From: Mycoavidus sp. HKI
GTDB lineage: Bacteria > Pseudomonadota > Gammaproteobacteria > Burkholderiales > Burkholderiaceae
Direction: 5' to 3'
DNA: 64,000 bases
NCBI RefSeq assembly: GCF_020023735.2
Contig: NZ_CP076444.2
Coordinates: 248,001-312,000 of the forward strand
The position numbers were made by a program, and so were the translations under genes. Under the pieces are notes generated by a model. The model was not told the DNA's origin, made no database searches, and was given only the letters and a program-made list of their open reading frames with translations. Below are positions 17,558 to 27,336 of this stretch, in pieces (position 1 is the stretch's first letter; every line of letters starts with the position of its first letter).

Positions 17558-17581
17558 TTAGCAGTTATAACCTTATAAGCG

Positions 17582-20362
17582 ATGATTGCCGGACTTCTCA
17601 AAAAGATTTTTGGCAGCCGTAATCAACGGTTGCTTAAGCAGTACCAGAAAACTGTCGTTGCGATCAATGCGCTTGAGGCGCAGTTCGAAGAACTGACTGA
17701 CGAAAAATTGCAAGCATGCACAGCACTATTTAGGCAGCGAGTCACTGCTGGCGAGTCGCTTGATCAACTCTTGCCTGAAGCGTTTGCGGTGTGCCGCGAA
17801 GCAAGCCGGCGAGTGCTAAAAATGCGCCACTTCGATATGCAGCTTATCGGGGGTATGGCATTGCATCATGGCAAAATCGCCGAGATGCGCACAGGCGAAG
17901 GTAAAACGCTGGTGGCGACGCTTGCGGCCTACCTCAATGCCTTATCTGGTCGTGGCGTTCATGTGGTGACGGTCAATGACTATCTGGCGCAGCGTGATGC
18001 TGAGTGGATGGGCCGCCTGTACCGTTTTCTGGGCTTGTCAGTTGGCATCAATCTATCGCAGATGGAGCCTGAGGCCAAGCGGCAAGCGTATGCCGCCGAT
18101 ATTACTTATGGCACGAATAACGAATTCGGTTTCGATTATTTGCGCGATAACATGGTATATGAAGTGGATGCGCGTGTGCAACGCGAGCTTAACTTCGCGA
18201 TTGTCGATGAAGTCGATTCAATTCTGATTGATGAAGCGCGTACGCCATTGATTATCTCCGGCCAAGCAGAAGATCATACGGAGTTGTACGTACGGATGAA
18301 TGCGCTGCCGCCGCTGCTTGAGCTCCAACTTGGTGAAGAAAAGGCGGACGGGACAGGGGTTGACGTGCCGGGTGATTACACCCTGGATGAAAAAGCGCGC
18401 CAAGTCTTTTTGACGGAGCGCGGCCATGAAAAAGCGGAAGCCTTATTAGCGCAATGGGGTTTGATCGGCACGGGCGAAAGCTTATACGCACCACAAAACA
18501 TTACATTGATGCACCATGTGTATGCAGCGCTACGCGCGCATACGCTGTTTTATCGCGATCAGCATTACGTCGTGCAAAATGGTGAAGTCATCATTGTTGA
18601 TGAATTTACTGGCCGTTTAATGGCCGGGCGTCGTTGGTCGGACGGCTTGCATCAAGCGGTTGAGGCAAAAGAAGGTGCGCACATTCAGCACGAAAATCAA
18701 ACGCTTGCATCGATCACCTTTCAGAATTATTTTCGGATGTATCTCACGCTGGCTGGCATGACCGGAACGGCAGATACTGAAGCACACGAGTTTCAGCAAA
18801 TCTATGGGCTGGAAACTGTAGTGATTCCGACTAACCGGCTGAGTCAGCGGATTGACCATCAGGATCAAATTTATAAGAGTGCGCGTGAACGCTATGATGC
18901 GGTGATTACCGATATCCGCGCATGCTATGAACGGGGACAACCGGTGTTGGTGGGCACCACATCAATTGAAAATTCAGAGTTGCTATCGTCGTTGTTAACG
19001 GATGTGCAGTTGCCACACCAGGTCCTCAATGCTAAGCAGCATGAGCGCGAAGCGGAAATTATCGCGCAAGCAGGTCGTCCCAAAATGGTGACGATTGCAA
19101 CCAATATGGCGGGCCGGGGTACAGATATTGTATTAGGCGGCAATGTTGAGAGGCAGGCAAGCTTCATTGAAGCCAATGAAACCTTGACTGCCGATGAAAA
19201 AGCGCGCCGGGTTCAGCACCTGCATGATGAATGGCAGGCTCTGCATGATGCCGTCAAAGCGGCGGGCGGTCTGCATATTATTGGCACTGAGCGGCATGAA
19301 TCGCGCCGGATCGATAATCAATTACGCGGTCGGGCAGGAAGGCAGGGCGACCCTGGCTCTTCGCGCTTTTATCTTTCACTGGAAGACCCGTTGTTGCGGA
19401 TCTTCGCCGGTGACCGTGTCCGCGCGATTATGGAACGTCTCAAAATGCCTGATGGCGAGGCTATTGAAGCGGGCATTGTCACGCGCTCAATCGAGTCGGC
19501 GCAGCGCCGGGTCGAAGCGCGTAACTTTGATGTTCGCAAGCAATTACTGGAATACGATGATGTTTCCAATGACCAGCGTCGTGTGATTTACCAGCAGCGC
19601 AATGAATTGCTCGAAGCGGCGGATATTTCAGAGACGATCGTTGCCATGAGCGAGAGTGTGTTTGCCGAGCTGGCTCATACTTTCGTGCCACCAGGCAGTA
19701 TCGAAGAGCAGTGGGATTTGGCGGGCCTGGCTCAGGTCTTGCGCGATGATTGGCAACTTGAGCTTAACCTTGAGCAGGCCGAGATAGATGTAGCTGATGA
19801 TGCAGACATTGTGCACTATGTGTTGACAGCTGTGACCCAATCCTATCAAAACAAGGTCGAGCAGATTGGGCGTGAAGCGTTTAGCGGATTTGAGCGTTCA
19901 ATTATGTTGCAAACACTTGATGCGCGCTGGCGCGAGCATTTGGCGGCGCTAGACCATTTGCGGCAAGGTATTCATCTGCGCGGTTATGCGCAGAAAAACC
20001 CCAAACAAGAATATAAGCGTGAAGCTTTTGACCTTTTCGCGCAACTACTTGATTCAATCAAACTCGAGGTGATACGCATTGTCATGAATGTGCGTATTCA
20101 GTCGATCGAGCAAATTGAACAGGCAGCCGAGCAGCTTGAGGAAAAAGCGGCTCATCACGAAGATATGCACTTTCAGCATGCTGAATTTACTGGAGCCGCC
20201 ATCAATCAGCCGATCTCTGAGCTGGATCAGAATGGACGGGGTAAGTCCGGTTTTCATGACCCAAATGCATTACGTGAAATAGCACCTAAAGTCGGCCGTA
20301 ATAGCCCGTGCCCTTGTGGTAGCGGTAAAAAGTATAAGCAATGTCACGGTAAATTGGCGTGA
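17582..20362 (+). CDS. secA: Preprotein translocase ATPase SecA
   Basis: The 926-residue motor of the general secretion pathway. It binds SecYEG and pushes unfolded preproteins across the inner membrane. Walker A (M-R-T-G-E-G-K-T) places lysine at 108, as in E. coli. The DEAD-motor motif [14 protein letters not shown] follows near residue 210. The second motor half contains the G-T-D-I-V-L-G-G segment. The C-terminus keeps the zinc-binding SEC-C motif, with C910, C912, C921 and H922, used for SecB and lipid binding. Full length and intact. It precedes argJ, the normal order in Burkholderiales. Confidence 0.98.
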   Translation: MIAGLLKKIFGSRNQRLLKQYQKTVVAINALEAQFEELTDEKLQACTALFRQRVTAGESLDQLLPEAFAVCREASRRVLKMRHFDMQLIGGMALHHGKIAEMRTGEGKTLVATLAAYLNALSGRGVHVVTVNDYLAQRDAEWMGRLYRFLGLSVGINLSQMEPEAKRQAYAADITYGTNNEFGFDYLRDNMVYEVDARVQRELNFAIVDEVDSILIDEARTPLIISGQAEDHTELYVRMNALPPLLELQLGEEKADGTGVDVPGDYTLDEKARQVFLTERGHEKAEALLAQWGLIGTGESLYAPQNITLMHHVYAALRAHTLFYRDQHYVVQNGEVIIVDEFTGRLMAGRRWSDGLHQAVEAKEGAHIQHENQTLASITFQNYFRMYLTLAGMTGTADTEAHEFQQIYGLETVVIPTNRLSQRIDHQDQIYKSARERYDAVITDIRACYERGQPVLVGTTSIENSELLSSLLTDVQLPHQVLNAKQHEREAEIIAQAGRPKMVTIATNMAGRGTDIVLGGNVERQASFIEANETLTADEKARRVQHLHDEWQALHDAVKAAGGLHIIGTERHESRRIDNQLRGRAGRQGDPGSSRFYLSLEDPLLRIFAGDRVRAIMERLKMPDGEAIEAGIVTRSIESAQRRVEARNFDVRKQLLEYDDVSNDQRRVIYQQRNELLEAADISETIVAMSESVFAELAHTFVPPGSIEEQWDLAGLAQVLRDDWQLELNLEQAEIDVADDADIVHYVLTAVTQSYQNKVEQIGREAFSGFERSIMLQTLDARWREHLAALDHLRQGIHLRGYAQKNPKQEYKREAFDLFAQLLDSIKLEVIRIVMNVRIQSIEQIEQAAEQLEEKAAHHEDMHFQHAEFTGAAINQPISELDQNGRGKSGFHDPNALREIAPKVGRNSPCPCGSGKKYKQCHGKLA

Positions 20363-20453
20363 CGCGTGCTTTGTAAAAATGAATGGTCGCGGGCGACATC
20401 CTGATAAATTGGGGTTCGCTAATGTTTTCTAACCCATGGACTTTGATTTCTGA

Positions 20454-21695
20454 ATGGCTGTCAATTTTCCTTTGATTGATCCTGCGCAGCTCTATCCTGT
20501 TGCAGGGGTTACGCTTGGCTGGGCTAAAGCGAATATTCGCAAACCGAATCGTAAGGATTTGCTGGTGGTGGCGCTGGATGAAGGTACTACGGTATCGGCT
20601 GTGTTTACGACGAATCGTTTCTGTGCTGCCCCAGTCATTGTAAGCCGTGAGCATTTGGCCTCTGCGCGTAGTGGTGGGGCCGGTATTCGTGCACTCGTTG
20701 TTAATACGGGCAACGCTAATGCCGGCACTGGCGAGTTGGGGCTTGCCCATGCTCATAAGACGTGTGCTGTGCTGGCGCAGCTTGCCGGGATGACTGCGCA
20801 GCAAGTGTTGCCATTCTCAACCGGCGTGATTCTTGAGTCGCTGCCGATCGACCGCCTGTGTGCCGCGCTACCCGCAGCATGGGCGGCGCGCGCACCCGCG
20901 CAGTGGAGTGACGCTGCCGAAGCGATTATGACGACCGATACCCGCGCAAAAGCTGCCTCGCGGCGTATCACCATCGGTACACAACAAATCACACTCACTG
21001 GCATCAGCAAAGGGGCTGGCATGATTCGGCCCAATATGGCGACCATGCTCAGTTTTATTGCAACCGATGCCGGCCTCAGTCAGCCAGTGCTTGATGCACT
21101 TACCAAGCACGCTGCGGATCGCTCATTTAATTGCATTACGGTCGATGGTGACACGTCGACCAATGATTCATTTGTCATCATCGCCACCGGCCAAGCCGAT
21201 CTGCCGTTGGTGACTTCGATTGAAGATCCGATCTATGCCGTGTTACGCGATGCGATTACCGAATTAGCTCAGACGCTAGCCCAATTGATTGTGCGTGACG
21301 CCGAAGGCGCTACAAAATTCATCACCATTCAGGTTGAAGGGGGGGCAACTGCTGCTGAATGCCGCCAGGTTGCCTATGCGATTGGTCATTCGCCACTGGT
21401 TAAAACGGCTTTTTTTGCCTCTGATCCAAACCTTGGCCGCATCTTATGCGCGATTGGCTACGCTGGCATTGAGAACCTTGAGGTCGACAAAATTGATTTG
21501 TATCTCGATGATGTATGGGTCGTAAAAGAAGGTGAGCGTCATCCCGATTATCTTGAGGAAGAGGGGCAGCGTGTGATGCAGCAGCCGGAAATTATGGTGC
21601 GCGTTGGGTTGGCGCGTGGTGATGCAAAGGCCGCGATTTGGACGAGCGATTTGTCGCATGAATATGTGAGCATTAATGCCGATTACCGCTCTTAG
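20454..21695 (+). CDS. argJ: Bifunctional ornithine acetyltransferase/N-acetylglutamate synthase ArgJ
   Basis: A 413-residue enzyme of the cyclic arginine pathway that moves the acetyl group from N-acetylornithine to glutamate; the bifunctional form can also use acetyl-CoA. The self-cleavage site M-A-T-M-L-S-F is intact, with the nucleophile at Thr197, so the precursor should split into alpha and beta chains. Other family segments include N-T-G-N-A-N-A-G-T-G near residue 83 and D-G-D-T-S-T-N-D near 230. Its presence means at least this arginine step is retained. Start ATG at 20454. Confidence 0.96.
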   Translation: MAVNFPLIDPAQLYPVAGVTLGWAKANIRKPNRKDLLVVALDEGTTVSAVFTTNRFCAAPVIVSREHLASARSGGAGIRALVVNTGNANAGTGELGLAHAHKTCAVLAQLAGMTAQQVLPFSTGVILESLPIDRLCAALPAAWAARAPAQWSDAAEAIMTTDTRAKAASRRITIGTQQITLTGISKGAGMIRPNMATMLSFIATDAGLSQPVLDALTKHAADRSFNCITVDGDTSTNDSFVIIATGQADLPLVTSIEDPIYAVLRDAITELAQTLAQLIVRDAEGATKFITIQVEGGATAAECRQVAYAIGHSPLVKTAFFASDPNLGRILCAIGYAGIENLEVDKIDLYLDDVWVVKEGERHPDYLEEEGQRVMQQPEIMVRVGLARGDAKAAIWTSDLSHEYVSINADYRS

Positions 21696-21712
21696 AGAAT
21701 AGTTATTTTTTT

Positions 21713-22606
21713 ATGGATAAGCTTGAGCAATTCCTAAATCGTGCCGAAGGGCTGCTTGGCCGGCTGGAGGCACTGCTGCCACCTCCGATTGGCGTGATTG
21801 ATTGGCCGGCCGCTATAGCGTTTCGCTGGCGTACGCGCCAAGGCCGAGGTTTTTTGCAGCCGGTGGCGCAGGTGTCATCGATCACGCTGGAAGATTTACA
21901 AAACGTTGACCGGCAAAAGCAGTTAATTGAAGCCAATACGCGCCAGTTTGTACAAAAATTGCCCGCCAATAATGTATTGCTGACGGGGGCGCGGGGTACC
22001 GGTAAATCCTCCTTAATCAAAGCATGTTTAAATCATTTTGCAGCAGACGGTTTACGGCTGATTGAAGTCGACAAAGATGATTTGCATGAACTGGGCGATA
22101 TTATTGAGCTGATTGCGCAACGTCCTGAACGCTTTATTGTGTTTTGCGATGATTTATCTTTTGAAGAGGGCGAGCCAGGCTATAAAGCCCTGAAAGTAGC
22201 ACTCGATGGCTCGATTGCTGCGCAATCAGACAATGTATTAATCTATGCCACGTCAAACCGCCGCCATCTTTTGCCGGAATATATGAGCGACAATGAAAGC
22301 TACCGCCATACCAGCGAGGGAGAAATTCATCCAGGCGAGGCGGTGGAAGAAAAGATTTCGCTTTCTGAGCGTTTTGGCTTATGGATTAGCTTTTATCCAT
22401 TCAAGCAAGATGACTATCTTGGCATTATCCACCACTGGCTTAAACATTTTGGGTGCAGCGATACGGATTGCGAGCGAGCACGTGGCGAAGCTCTTGCCTG
22501 GGCGCTTGAGCGTGGCTCGCGCTCTGGGCGCGTAGCATGGCAGTTTGCACGTGATTGGTCAGGCCGACAACAACAAATGAACGCCTCAGCGCGCAGTATT
22601 TTATGA
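21713..22606 (+). CDS. DUF815 family AAA ATP-binding protein
   Basis: A 297-residue P-loop protein of the DUF815 family, which regularly follows argJ in Burkholderiales. The Walker A motif L-L-T-G-A-R-G-T-G-K-S-S-L lies near residue 90. A Walker B-like F-I-V-F-C-D-D-L-S-F is near residue 143, and an A-T-S-N-R-R-H-L-L-P sensor-like segment follows. The fold is AAA+-like, but the cellular role is not established. The stop overlaps the Nudix gene start in an ATGA arrangement. Confidence 0.88.
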   Translation: MDKLEQFLNRAEGLLGRLEALLPPPIGVIDWPAAIAFRWRTRQGRGFLQPVAQVSSITLEDLQNVDRQKQLIEANTRQFVQKLPANNVLLTGARGTGKSSLIKACLNHFAADGLRLIEVDKDDLHELGDIIELIAQRPERFIVFCDDLSFEEGEPGYKALKVALDGSIAAQSDNVLIYATSNRRHLLPEYMSDNESYRHTSEGEIHPGEAVEEKISLSERFGLWISFYPFKQDDYLGIIHHWLKHFGCSDTDCERARGEALAWALERGSRSGRVAWQFARDWSGRQQQMNASARSIL

Positions 22607-23043
22607 TGCCGCAACAGCAGGCAGAATATATGCCGGATGGTCGGCTTGTCACGCAGGTGGCGGTTGGGATACTAGTGCGCAACGATGGACGTTTTTTGCT
22701 CGCGCAGCGCCCTTCTGGTAAACCCTATGAAGGCTATTGGGAGTTTCCTGGCGGCAAGCTGGAGGCCGGTGAATCAGTCGAAGCCGCATTAACGCGTGAG
22801 TTACACGAGGAGCTTGGGATTCAAGTAGAGGCGTGCCAGCGTTGGCGAGTGCTTGAGCATGATTATCCCCATGCTTACGTGCGGCTTTTCTTCTGCAAAG
22901 TAACTGAATGGCAGGGCGAGCCAACTGGGCGAGAAGGGCAAGCGCTTGCTTGGCAGCAGACACCGGTTGAAGTGGCTCCTGTGCTCCCTGCGACGATTCC
23001 GGTGCTTGACTGGCTTGAGGCCGATGCTACATCCAGCTTATGA
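22603..23043 (+). CDS. mutT: MutT-type Nudix hydrolase
   Basis: A 146-residue Nudix hydrolase. The Nudix box is complete (G-G-K-L-E-A-G-E-S then R-E-L-H-E-E-L-G-I). The preceding V-G-I-L-V-R-N-D-G-R-F-L-L-A-Q-R-P and W-E-F-P-G-G match MutT, which removes oxidised dGTP from the nucleotide pool. Start ATG at 22603 overlaps the DUF815 stop; a longer frame runs upstream inside that gene and is rejected. The downstream gene yacG is convergent, separated by 35 bases. Confidence 0.88.
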   Translation: MMPQQQAEYMPDGRLVTQVAVGILVRNDGRFLLAQRPSGKPYEGYWEFPGGKLEAGESVEAALTRELHEELGIQVEACQRWRVLEHDYPHAYVRLFFCKVTEWQGEPTGREGQALAWQQTPVEVAPVLPATIPVLDWLEADATSSL

Positions 23044-23078
23044 CAGGCTGACTCAGTTAAAGCAATGACCGCATAGAT

Positions 23079-23267
23079 TTAATCTAAGTCGTCGTTTGAG
23101 TCAGCTGTAGCGGGCGCTTCCTGCGTGCCGCCAATCACATACTTCTCGGCGGCCCAGGTGCCAAGATCGGTTTTTTTGCAGCGCTCTGAGCAGAATGGCC
23201 GATAACGATTCTCTGGCTTCCATTCAACTTTGATGCTGCAGATAGGGCAGTTAACGAGAGTGTTCAT
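23079..23267 (-). CDS. yacG: DNA gyrase inhibitor / zinc protein YacG
   Basis: A 62-residue zinc-ribbon protein with the YacG cysteine pattern C7-x2-C10-x15-C26-x3-C30 and the family segment F-C-S-E-R-C-K-K-T-D-L-G. YacG binds GyrB and can inhibit gyrase. An in-frame extension to 23336 exists, but the ATG at 23267 gives the family N-terminus. It is the last gene of a leftward series zapD-yacG, the order found across betaproteobacteria. The C-terminal acidic tail is typical. Confidence 0.92.
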   Translation of the reverse strand: MNTLVNCPICSIKVEWKPENRYRPFCSERCKKTDLGTWAAEKYVIGGTQEAPATADSNDDLD

Positions 23268-23365
23268 AGATAAGAGTGTATCTGAAATCTGGGGTGTGAC
23301 GCTAGCCTGAGTATTCAGGTTATGCACCGGTCTCATTTCGACTTTTTATGCCGTTCTCAAGCCCG

Positions 23366-24124
23366 TTATAAATTACACAAAGCGAGCTGAAAGGGCACAT
23401 CCGTATCAACCGGCTGTGGACGCATATCGCCGTCTTGCGTGGTAAAGCGTACCCATAGCATGTATTTATTGGCGCTGGCCTCAGGAATGACGCCCAGCTC
23501 AGCGGGTACGCGTATTTGCATCAATTGGCAGGTGCGGCCAGATAGCATTTGCTGGTAGCGACCTTGGGTGGCGATGACTTTGGTGACTTGGCTGGATTCA
23601 CGGGCGAATTTTAAGACAATCGCCATGGCATCGCGTAGCGGCAATAACGGTATGGCCCACTGTGCAATATCATGCCGACGGTATTCGAGCGGCCCCTGTT
23701 GCCATGCATAATAAGAAGGTAAATCAAAGCGGCAAGTGCCACCTGGGATGCTTGAGCGGCTGCGGATACTGCTGAGCCATTCATTATCCGCCAGATGTTG
23801 GCCCGCCTTACCGTGCATTTGGTTTAGCTGAGCAAGTGTCTGCGTAATTTCTACTAGCACGGTCTCTAACGTCGTTTGGTCAATTCCTGGATTATCTCGA
23901 TATGAAATAAGGGTTTGGCGCTGACGCTCGAGTTCCTTGCTGAGATCAGATTTGAGATCAGCTCGGCCTGCTACGTCTGCAATTTCAAACAGCGTCATCA
24001 GTGCGATATGGTGTTCCTTTGCATCTTCTCGAGACAAAAAGAACGTAAACCGGTTAAAAAGATCTTCAAACCGCAACAGTGTTCGGATGCGCTCGTTGAA
24101 TGGGTACTCGTAGAGGAGGGTCAA
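23366..24124 (-). CDS. zapD: Cell division protein ZapD
   Basis: A 252-residue ZapD (DUF1342) protein, which bundles FtsZ filaments at midcell. The N-terminus [17 protein letters not shown] is diagnostic. The middle segment [13 protein letters not shown] is also typical. The start is a TTG at 24124; the codon four positions upstream in frame is a stop, so no longer protein is possible. It sits between coaE and yacG, the conserved arrangement. Confidence 0.93.
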   Translation of the reverse strand: MTLLYEYPFNERIRTLLRFEDLFNRFTFFLSREDAKEHHIALMTLFEIADVAGRADLKSDLSKELERQRQTLISYRDNPGIDQTTLETVLVEITQTLAQLNQMHGKAGQHLADNEWLSSIRSRSSIPGGTCRFDLPSYYAWQQGPLEYRRHDIAQWAIPLLPLRDAMAIVLKFARESSQVTKVIATQGRYQQMLSGRTCQLMQIRVPAELGVIPEASANKYMLWVRFTTQDGDMRPQPVDTDVPFQLALCNL

Positions 24125-24302
24125 GCTTAATGCCTATTAAAAGGAGCAAAGTGGCGAATAATGGTGTCTATTCTAGTCTGCATATTTAAGCGCTGCAATC
24201 TTAACCTGAATTTACCTGATATTCATTCGTAGGCAGAAGCTAGATGCGGTCTACCCATTAAGTTTTTAGCTATGAAATAATCCCTTAATCGACATACACG
24301 GC

Positions 24303-24926
24303 CTAAGTTAGCTTGAGATAATATTGATGCAATGCATCAACTTCATTATATAGGAAAGTCAGCGGCGTATCCTCGTCGTTAGAAATCACATCGTCAGCAT
24401 GCGCTAGGCGGGTTGCTCGGTTTGCTTGGCGCGCGATGATGGCTTGCACCTGCTCGCGCGTTAAACCGTTGCGTTGCATCACGCGCTTAATTTGCGTGGC
24501 AGGAGAGCAATCAACCACCAGTATCCGATCGACACGGTCTTGCCAACTGCTGGATTCAATTAATAAAGGTACGACAAACATCAAATATTGACCGCTTGCG
24601 GCGTGCGCCGCGGATTCGCATTCAAGGCGGATGAGTGGGTGCAGGATAGCTTCTAGGCGCAATTTGGCTTGTTCATCATTAAAGATGGTGGCGCGCATCT
24701 TTATGCGCTCAAGCGAGCCGTCTGGGGCGATGAAGGTTTGGCCGAAATGTTCAGCAATCAGCGGCATGGCCGCTCCGCCAGTTGCGGTTAGTGTATGCGC
24801 GATATGATCGGTATCGATAACGGCCACGCCGTGCTCGGCGAAGCGATTTGCAACGGCTGTTTTGCCACACCCGATGCCCCCCGTTAAGCCAACTGAAAAT
24901 AAATTAAATTTTTGCTGATTCATCAT
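24303..24926 (-). CDS. coaE: Dephospho-CoA kinase CoaE
   Basis: A 207-residue kinase for the last step of coenzyme A synthesis, phosphorylating the 3' hydroxyl of dephospho-CoA. The P-loop [11 protein letters not shown] is at about residues 13-23, and the substrate segment V-I-D-T-D-H-I-A-H follows. Normal length. The gene lies between pilD and zapD on the - strand, as in Burkholderia and Ralstonia. Confidence 0.96.
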   Translation of the reverse strand: MMNQQKFNLFSVGLTGGIGCGKTAVANRFAEHGVAVIDTDHIAHTLTATGGAAMPLIAEHFGQTFIAPDGSLERIKMRATIFNDEQAKLRLEAILHPLIRLECESAAHAASGQYLMFVVPLLIESSSWQDRVDRILVVDCSPATQIKRVMQRNGLTREQVQAIIARQANRATRLAHADDVISNDEDTPLTFLYNEVDALHQYYLKLT

Positions 24927-25052
24927 CTTTGTTGTTAATTAAATGATAGGCGCTGTTTTAAGAACTGTGATGAGCTGGATCATTTTACTATTGCACGTTA
25001 TGTGGCAAGAAAATATTACATAATGCACAAACGCTATCCTTTTAAAGTGGCG

Positions 25053-26048
25053 TTAACCAGCAAAAAATGGTGTGCCACAAAATAGCGTGATCATTCCTGC
25101 TGCAACAAGAAATGGGCCAAATGGTAAAGGTTGTCCTTTTTTTAGGTGGCCGCAGGCCATTGCAGTGAGACCAAATAATGCACCTGTAGCAGAGGCCAGG
25201 AGCACGATTTGAGGTAGCGCCAGCCAGCCAAGCCAGGCGCCGAGCGCGGCCAGTAATTTGAAGTCGCCATAGCCAATCCCTTCCTTGCCGCGCAGCAAGC
25301 GAAACCCCCAATAGACTAGCCACAACGTAAGATAGCCGGCCACCGCGCCAATCACTGCGCTGTGCAGTGACGTAAAACTGGCGTCAAGGTTCACTAAAAG
25401 CCCGGCCCAAATCAGGGGGAGGGTGAGCGTGTCAGGCAGCAAGTGAGTGTCCATATCAATGAAGGCAAGCGCCAATAAGGTCGTGGCCAGCCCGAAGGCG
25501 GCGAGGGCTGGCCAGCTTGCGCCAAAGTGCCACAGCGCGCCTGCTGCTAAGCCGGCGCTGAATAGCTCAAGGGCTGGATAACGTAGGCTAATTGGAATGT
25601 GGCATGCAGAGCAGCGGCCGCGGCACAGAAGATAGCCCAATAGAGGCAGGTTCTCAGTTAGAGTGAGAGTATGTTGGCATGATGGGCAATGAGAGCGCGG
25701 CAGGCAAAGGTTATAGGCGTGCTTGTCCCCAAGGCTTTTACCTGCCATCGGGGGGGGCGTGATGGCCTGGTCTATCATTTCGTTTGAAACGGCCGTGTGC
25801 GTCGTAGCGGCTGCTGCTTTGGCAGTGATGTTTGCATGAGCCGCAAAACTATGCCATTCGGCTTGCCATAGCCTATGCAGCATAATTGGCACTCGATGGA
25901 CGACAACACTTAGAAAGCTGCCGATAATCAGGCCAAATAGCACGGTGCAGATATATTGAAAGCTGACGGGCAAAGCAGCGAAACTAGCCGCCCAGCCATT
26001 AAAGATGGCGGCAATCGGCTGAATTAGGATAGGGGCGGGCAAGGACAT
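25053..26048 (-). CDS. pilD: Prepilin peptidase / N-methyltransferase PilD
   Basis: A 331-residue inner-membrane aspartic protease that cleaves and N-methylates type IV prepilins and pseudopilins. The cytoplasmic zinc site is present (C-P-S-C and C-S-A-C pairs). The catalytic aspartates lie in F-I-D-M-D-T-H-L-L-P-D and G-Y-G-D-F-K-L-L-A-A-L-G-A-W. It has about eight membrane helices. It is longer than typical because of a polar, Ala/Thr-rich insert of about 35 residues between the H-R-V-P segment and the first cysteine pair. It follows pilC by 53 bases. Confidence 0.93.
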   Translation of the reverse strand: MSLPAPILIQPIAAIFNGWAASFAALPVSFQYICTVLFGLIIGSFLSVVVHRVPIMLHRLWQAEWHSFAAHANITAKAAAATTHTAVSNEMIDQAITPPPMAGKSLGDKHAYNLCLPRSHCPSCQHTLTLTENLPLLGYLLCRGRCSACHIPISLRYPALELFSAGLAAGALWHFGASWPALAAFGLATTLLALAFIDMDTHLLPDTLTLPLIWAGLLVNLDASFTSLHSAVIGAVAGYLTLWLVYWGFRLLRGKEGIGYGDFKLLAALGAWLGWLALPQIVLLASATGALFGLTAMACGHLKKGQPLPFGPFLVAAGMITLFCGTPFFAG

Positions 26049-26101
26049 TTGGAAAAAGCGGCACAGAATATGAATAAATGAGTATCTATGCTACACCATC
26101 A

Positions 26102-27328
26102 CTAGATGACATTGCCGAGTTCAATGATGGGTAGATACATTGCGACCACAAGGCCGCCAACCAATAGGCCAAGCACGATGATCATCAGGGGTTCGGCGCT
26201 ATTGGCTAAAGTGGCGATGCGCATATCCACTTGCTGCTCGTTAAGGGTGGCGAGGTCGTTAAGCATCGTGTCAAGAGAACCAGATTCTTCAGCAATCGCA
26301 ATCGGTTGCAAGACGGTTGGCGGAAAGCAGCCAGTAGCGCGCATGGCATTGGCCAGACGCTCGCCGCGCCGCACACGGTGCGAAATATTAAGCGTGGCCT
26401 GATCGAATACTGCATTGTTGGTGATCTTCGCCATAATATTAAATGCATCGGCCAGCGGCGTTCCGGTTTTTAATAGAGTTCCGAGGGCGCGGCTCCACCG
26501 CGTGATGGCGAGCTGCTGCAGCAGGGGGCCAATGATCGGTGGCATTAATATAAAGTGGTCATAGGCGGTGCGCAGCGTCGTTGAGCGGCGCAAACCGATC
26601 CCAGCTAGCAGGGTTCCTGCGCTGATCAATAGGGTGATAGGCACAATGCAGTGTGCCATGGCTGACGAAAGAGATAATACAACCCGGGTTGGGACCGGAA
26701 GCGGTGTACCAAAACCATCGAAGATTTGCTTGAAAGTCGGCACCACCCAGAGCATTAATGCGGTTGTAATCAGTAGAGATACGATCAATACGCCTGCTGG
26801 GTAACTGAGTGCCGCCCGCAATTTTGCTCGTTGCGCCGCGGCGCGCTCGCGTTGATCGGCAAGTTGCGCCAGCAAAGGCGCGAGTGCGCCCGAGGCTTCG
26901 CCAACCGCCACCAACTGGCAGTACATCGCGCCAAATTGCGGATAGTGTGCCAGCGCTGCTGAAAAATGTTGGCCTTGTGCAATCGCGCGCGCGAGTGCAT
27001 GAATTACTCTAACTAAGGTTGGCCGCGTATTGCTGCTGACCATAACGTCTAAGGCAGCTACCAGCGGCAGGCCGGCGTGTAAGAGGCCGGCGAGTTGGCG
27101 TGAGAAGGTGGTGATATCCGCCGCGCGCAGCACCGCAGGCTTGGCGGGTCCTTGGTTAATGATTTTAAAAGCGGTAATGCGTTGTTGCTTGAGCACCGCG
27201 CGTGCCGCGCCAATTCCAGTGGCGATTAAGACGCCATTCTTAGTGCCGCCTGTGGCGTTTATTCCTCGCCAGCTAAAGCGAAATTCTTGCACCTGATGAA
27301 CTGTAATTGGCGCCTCTGATTCGATCAT
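26102..27328 (-). CDS. pilC: Type IV pilus inner-membrane platform protein PilC
   Basis: A 408-residue member of the GspF/PilC family with two homologous T2SF domains (about residues 75-195 and 280-400) and three or four membrane helices. It anchors the pilus base and couples the PilB ATPase to subunit insertion. The segment G-E-A-S-G in the first domain and A-E-E-S-G-S-L in the second are family hallmarks. The gene starts eight bases after the pilB stop. No pilin gene is adjacent. Confidence 0.93.
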   Translation of the reverse strand: MIESEAPITVHQVQEFRFSWRGINATGGTKNGVLIATGIGAARAVLKQQRITAFKIINQGPAKPAVLRAADITTFSRQLAGLLHAGLPLVAALDVMVSSNTRPTLVRVIHALARAIAQGQHFSAALAHYPQFGAMYCQLVAVGEASGALAPLLAQLADQRERAAAQRAKLRAALSYPAGVLIVSLLITTALMLWVVPTFKQIFDGFGTPLPVPTRVVLSLSSAMAHCIVPITLLISAGTLLAGIGLRRSTTLRTAYDHFILMPPIIGPLLQQLAITRWSRALGTLLKTGTPLADAFNIMAKITNNAVFDQATLNISHRVRRGERLANAMRATGCFPPTVLQPIAIAEESGSLDTMLNDLATLNEQQVDMRIATLANSAEPLMIIVLGLLVGGLVVAMYLPIIELGNVI

Positions 27329-27336
27329 GGCGTTTT

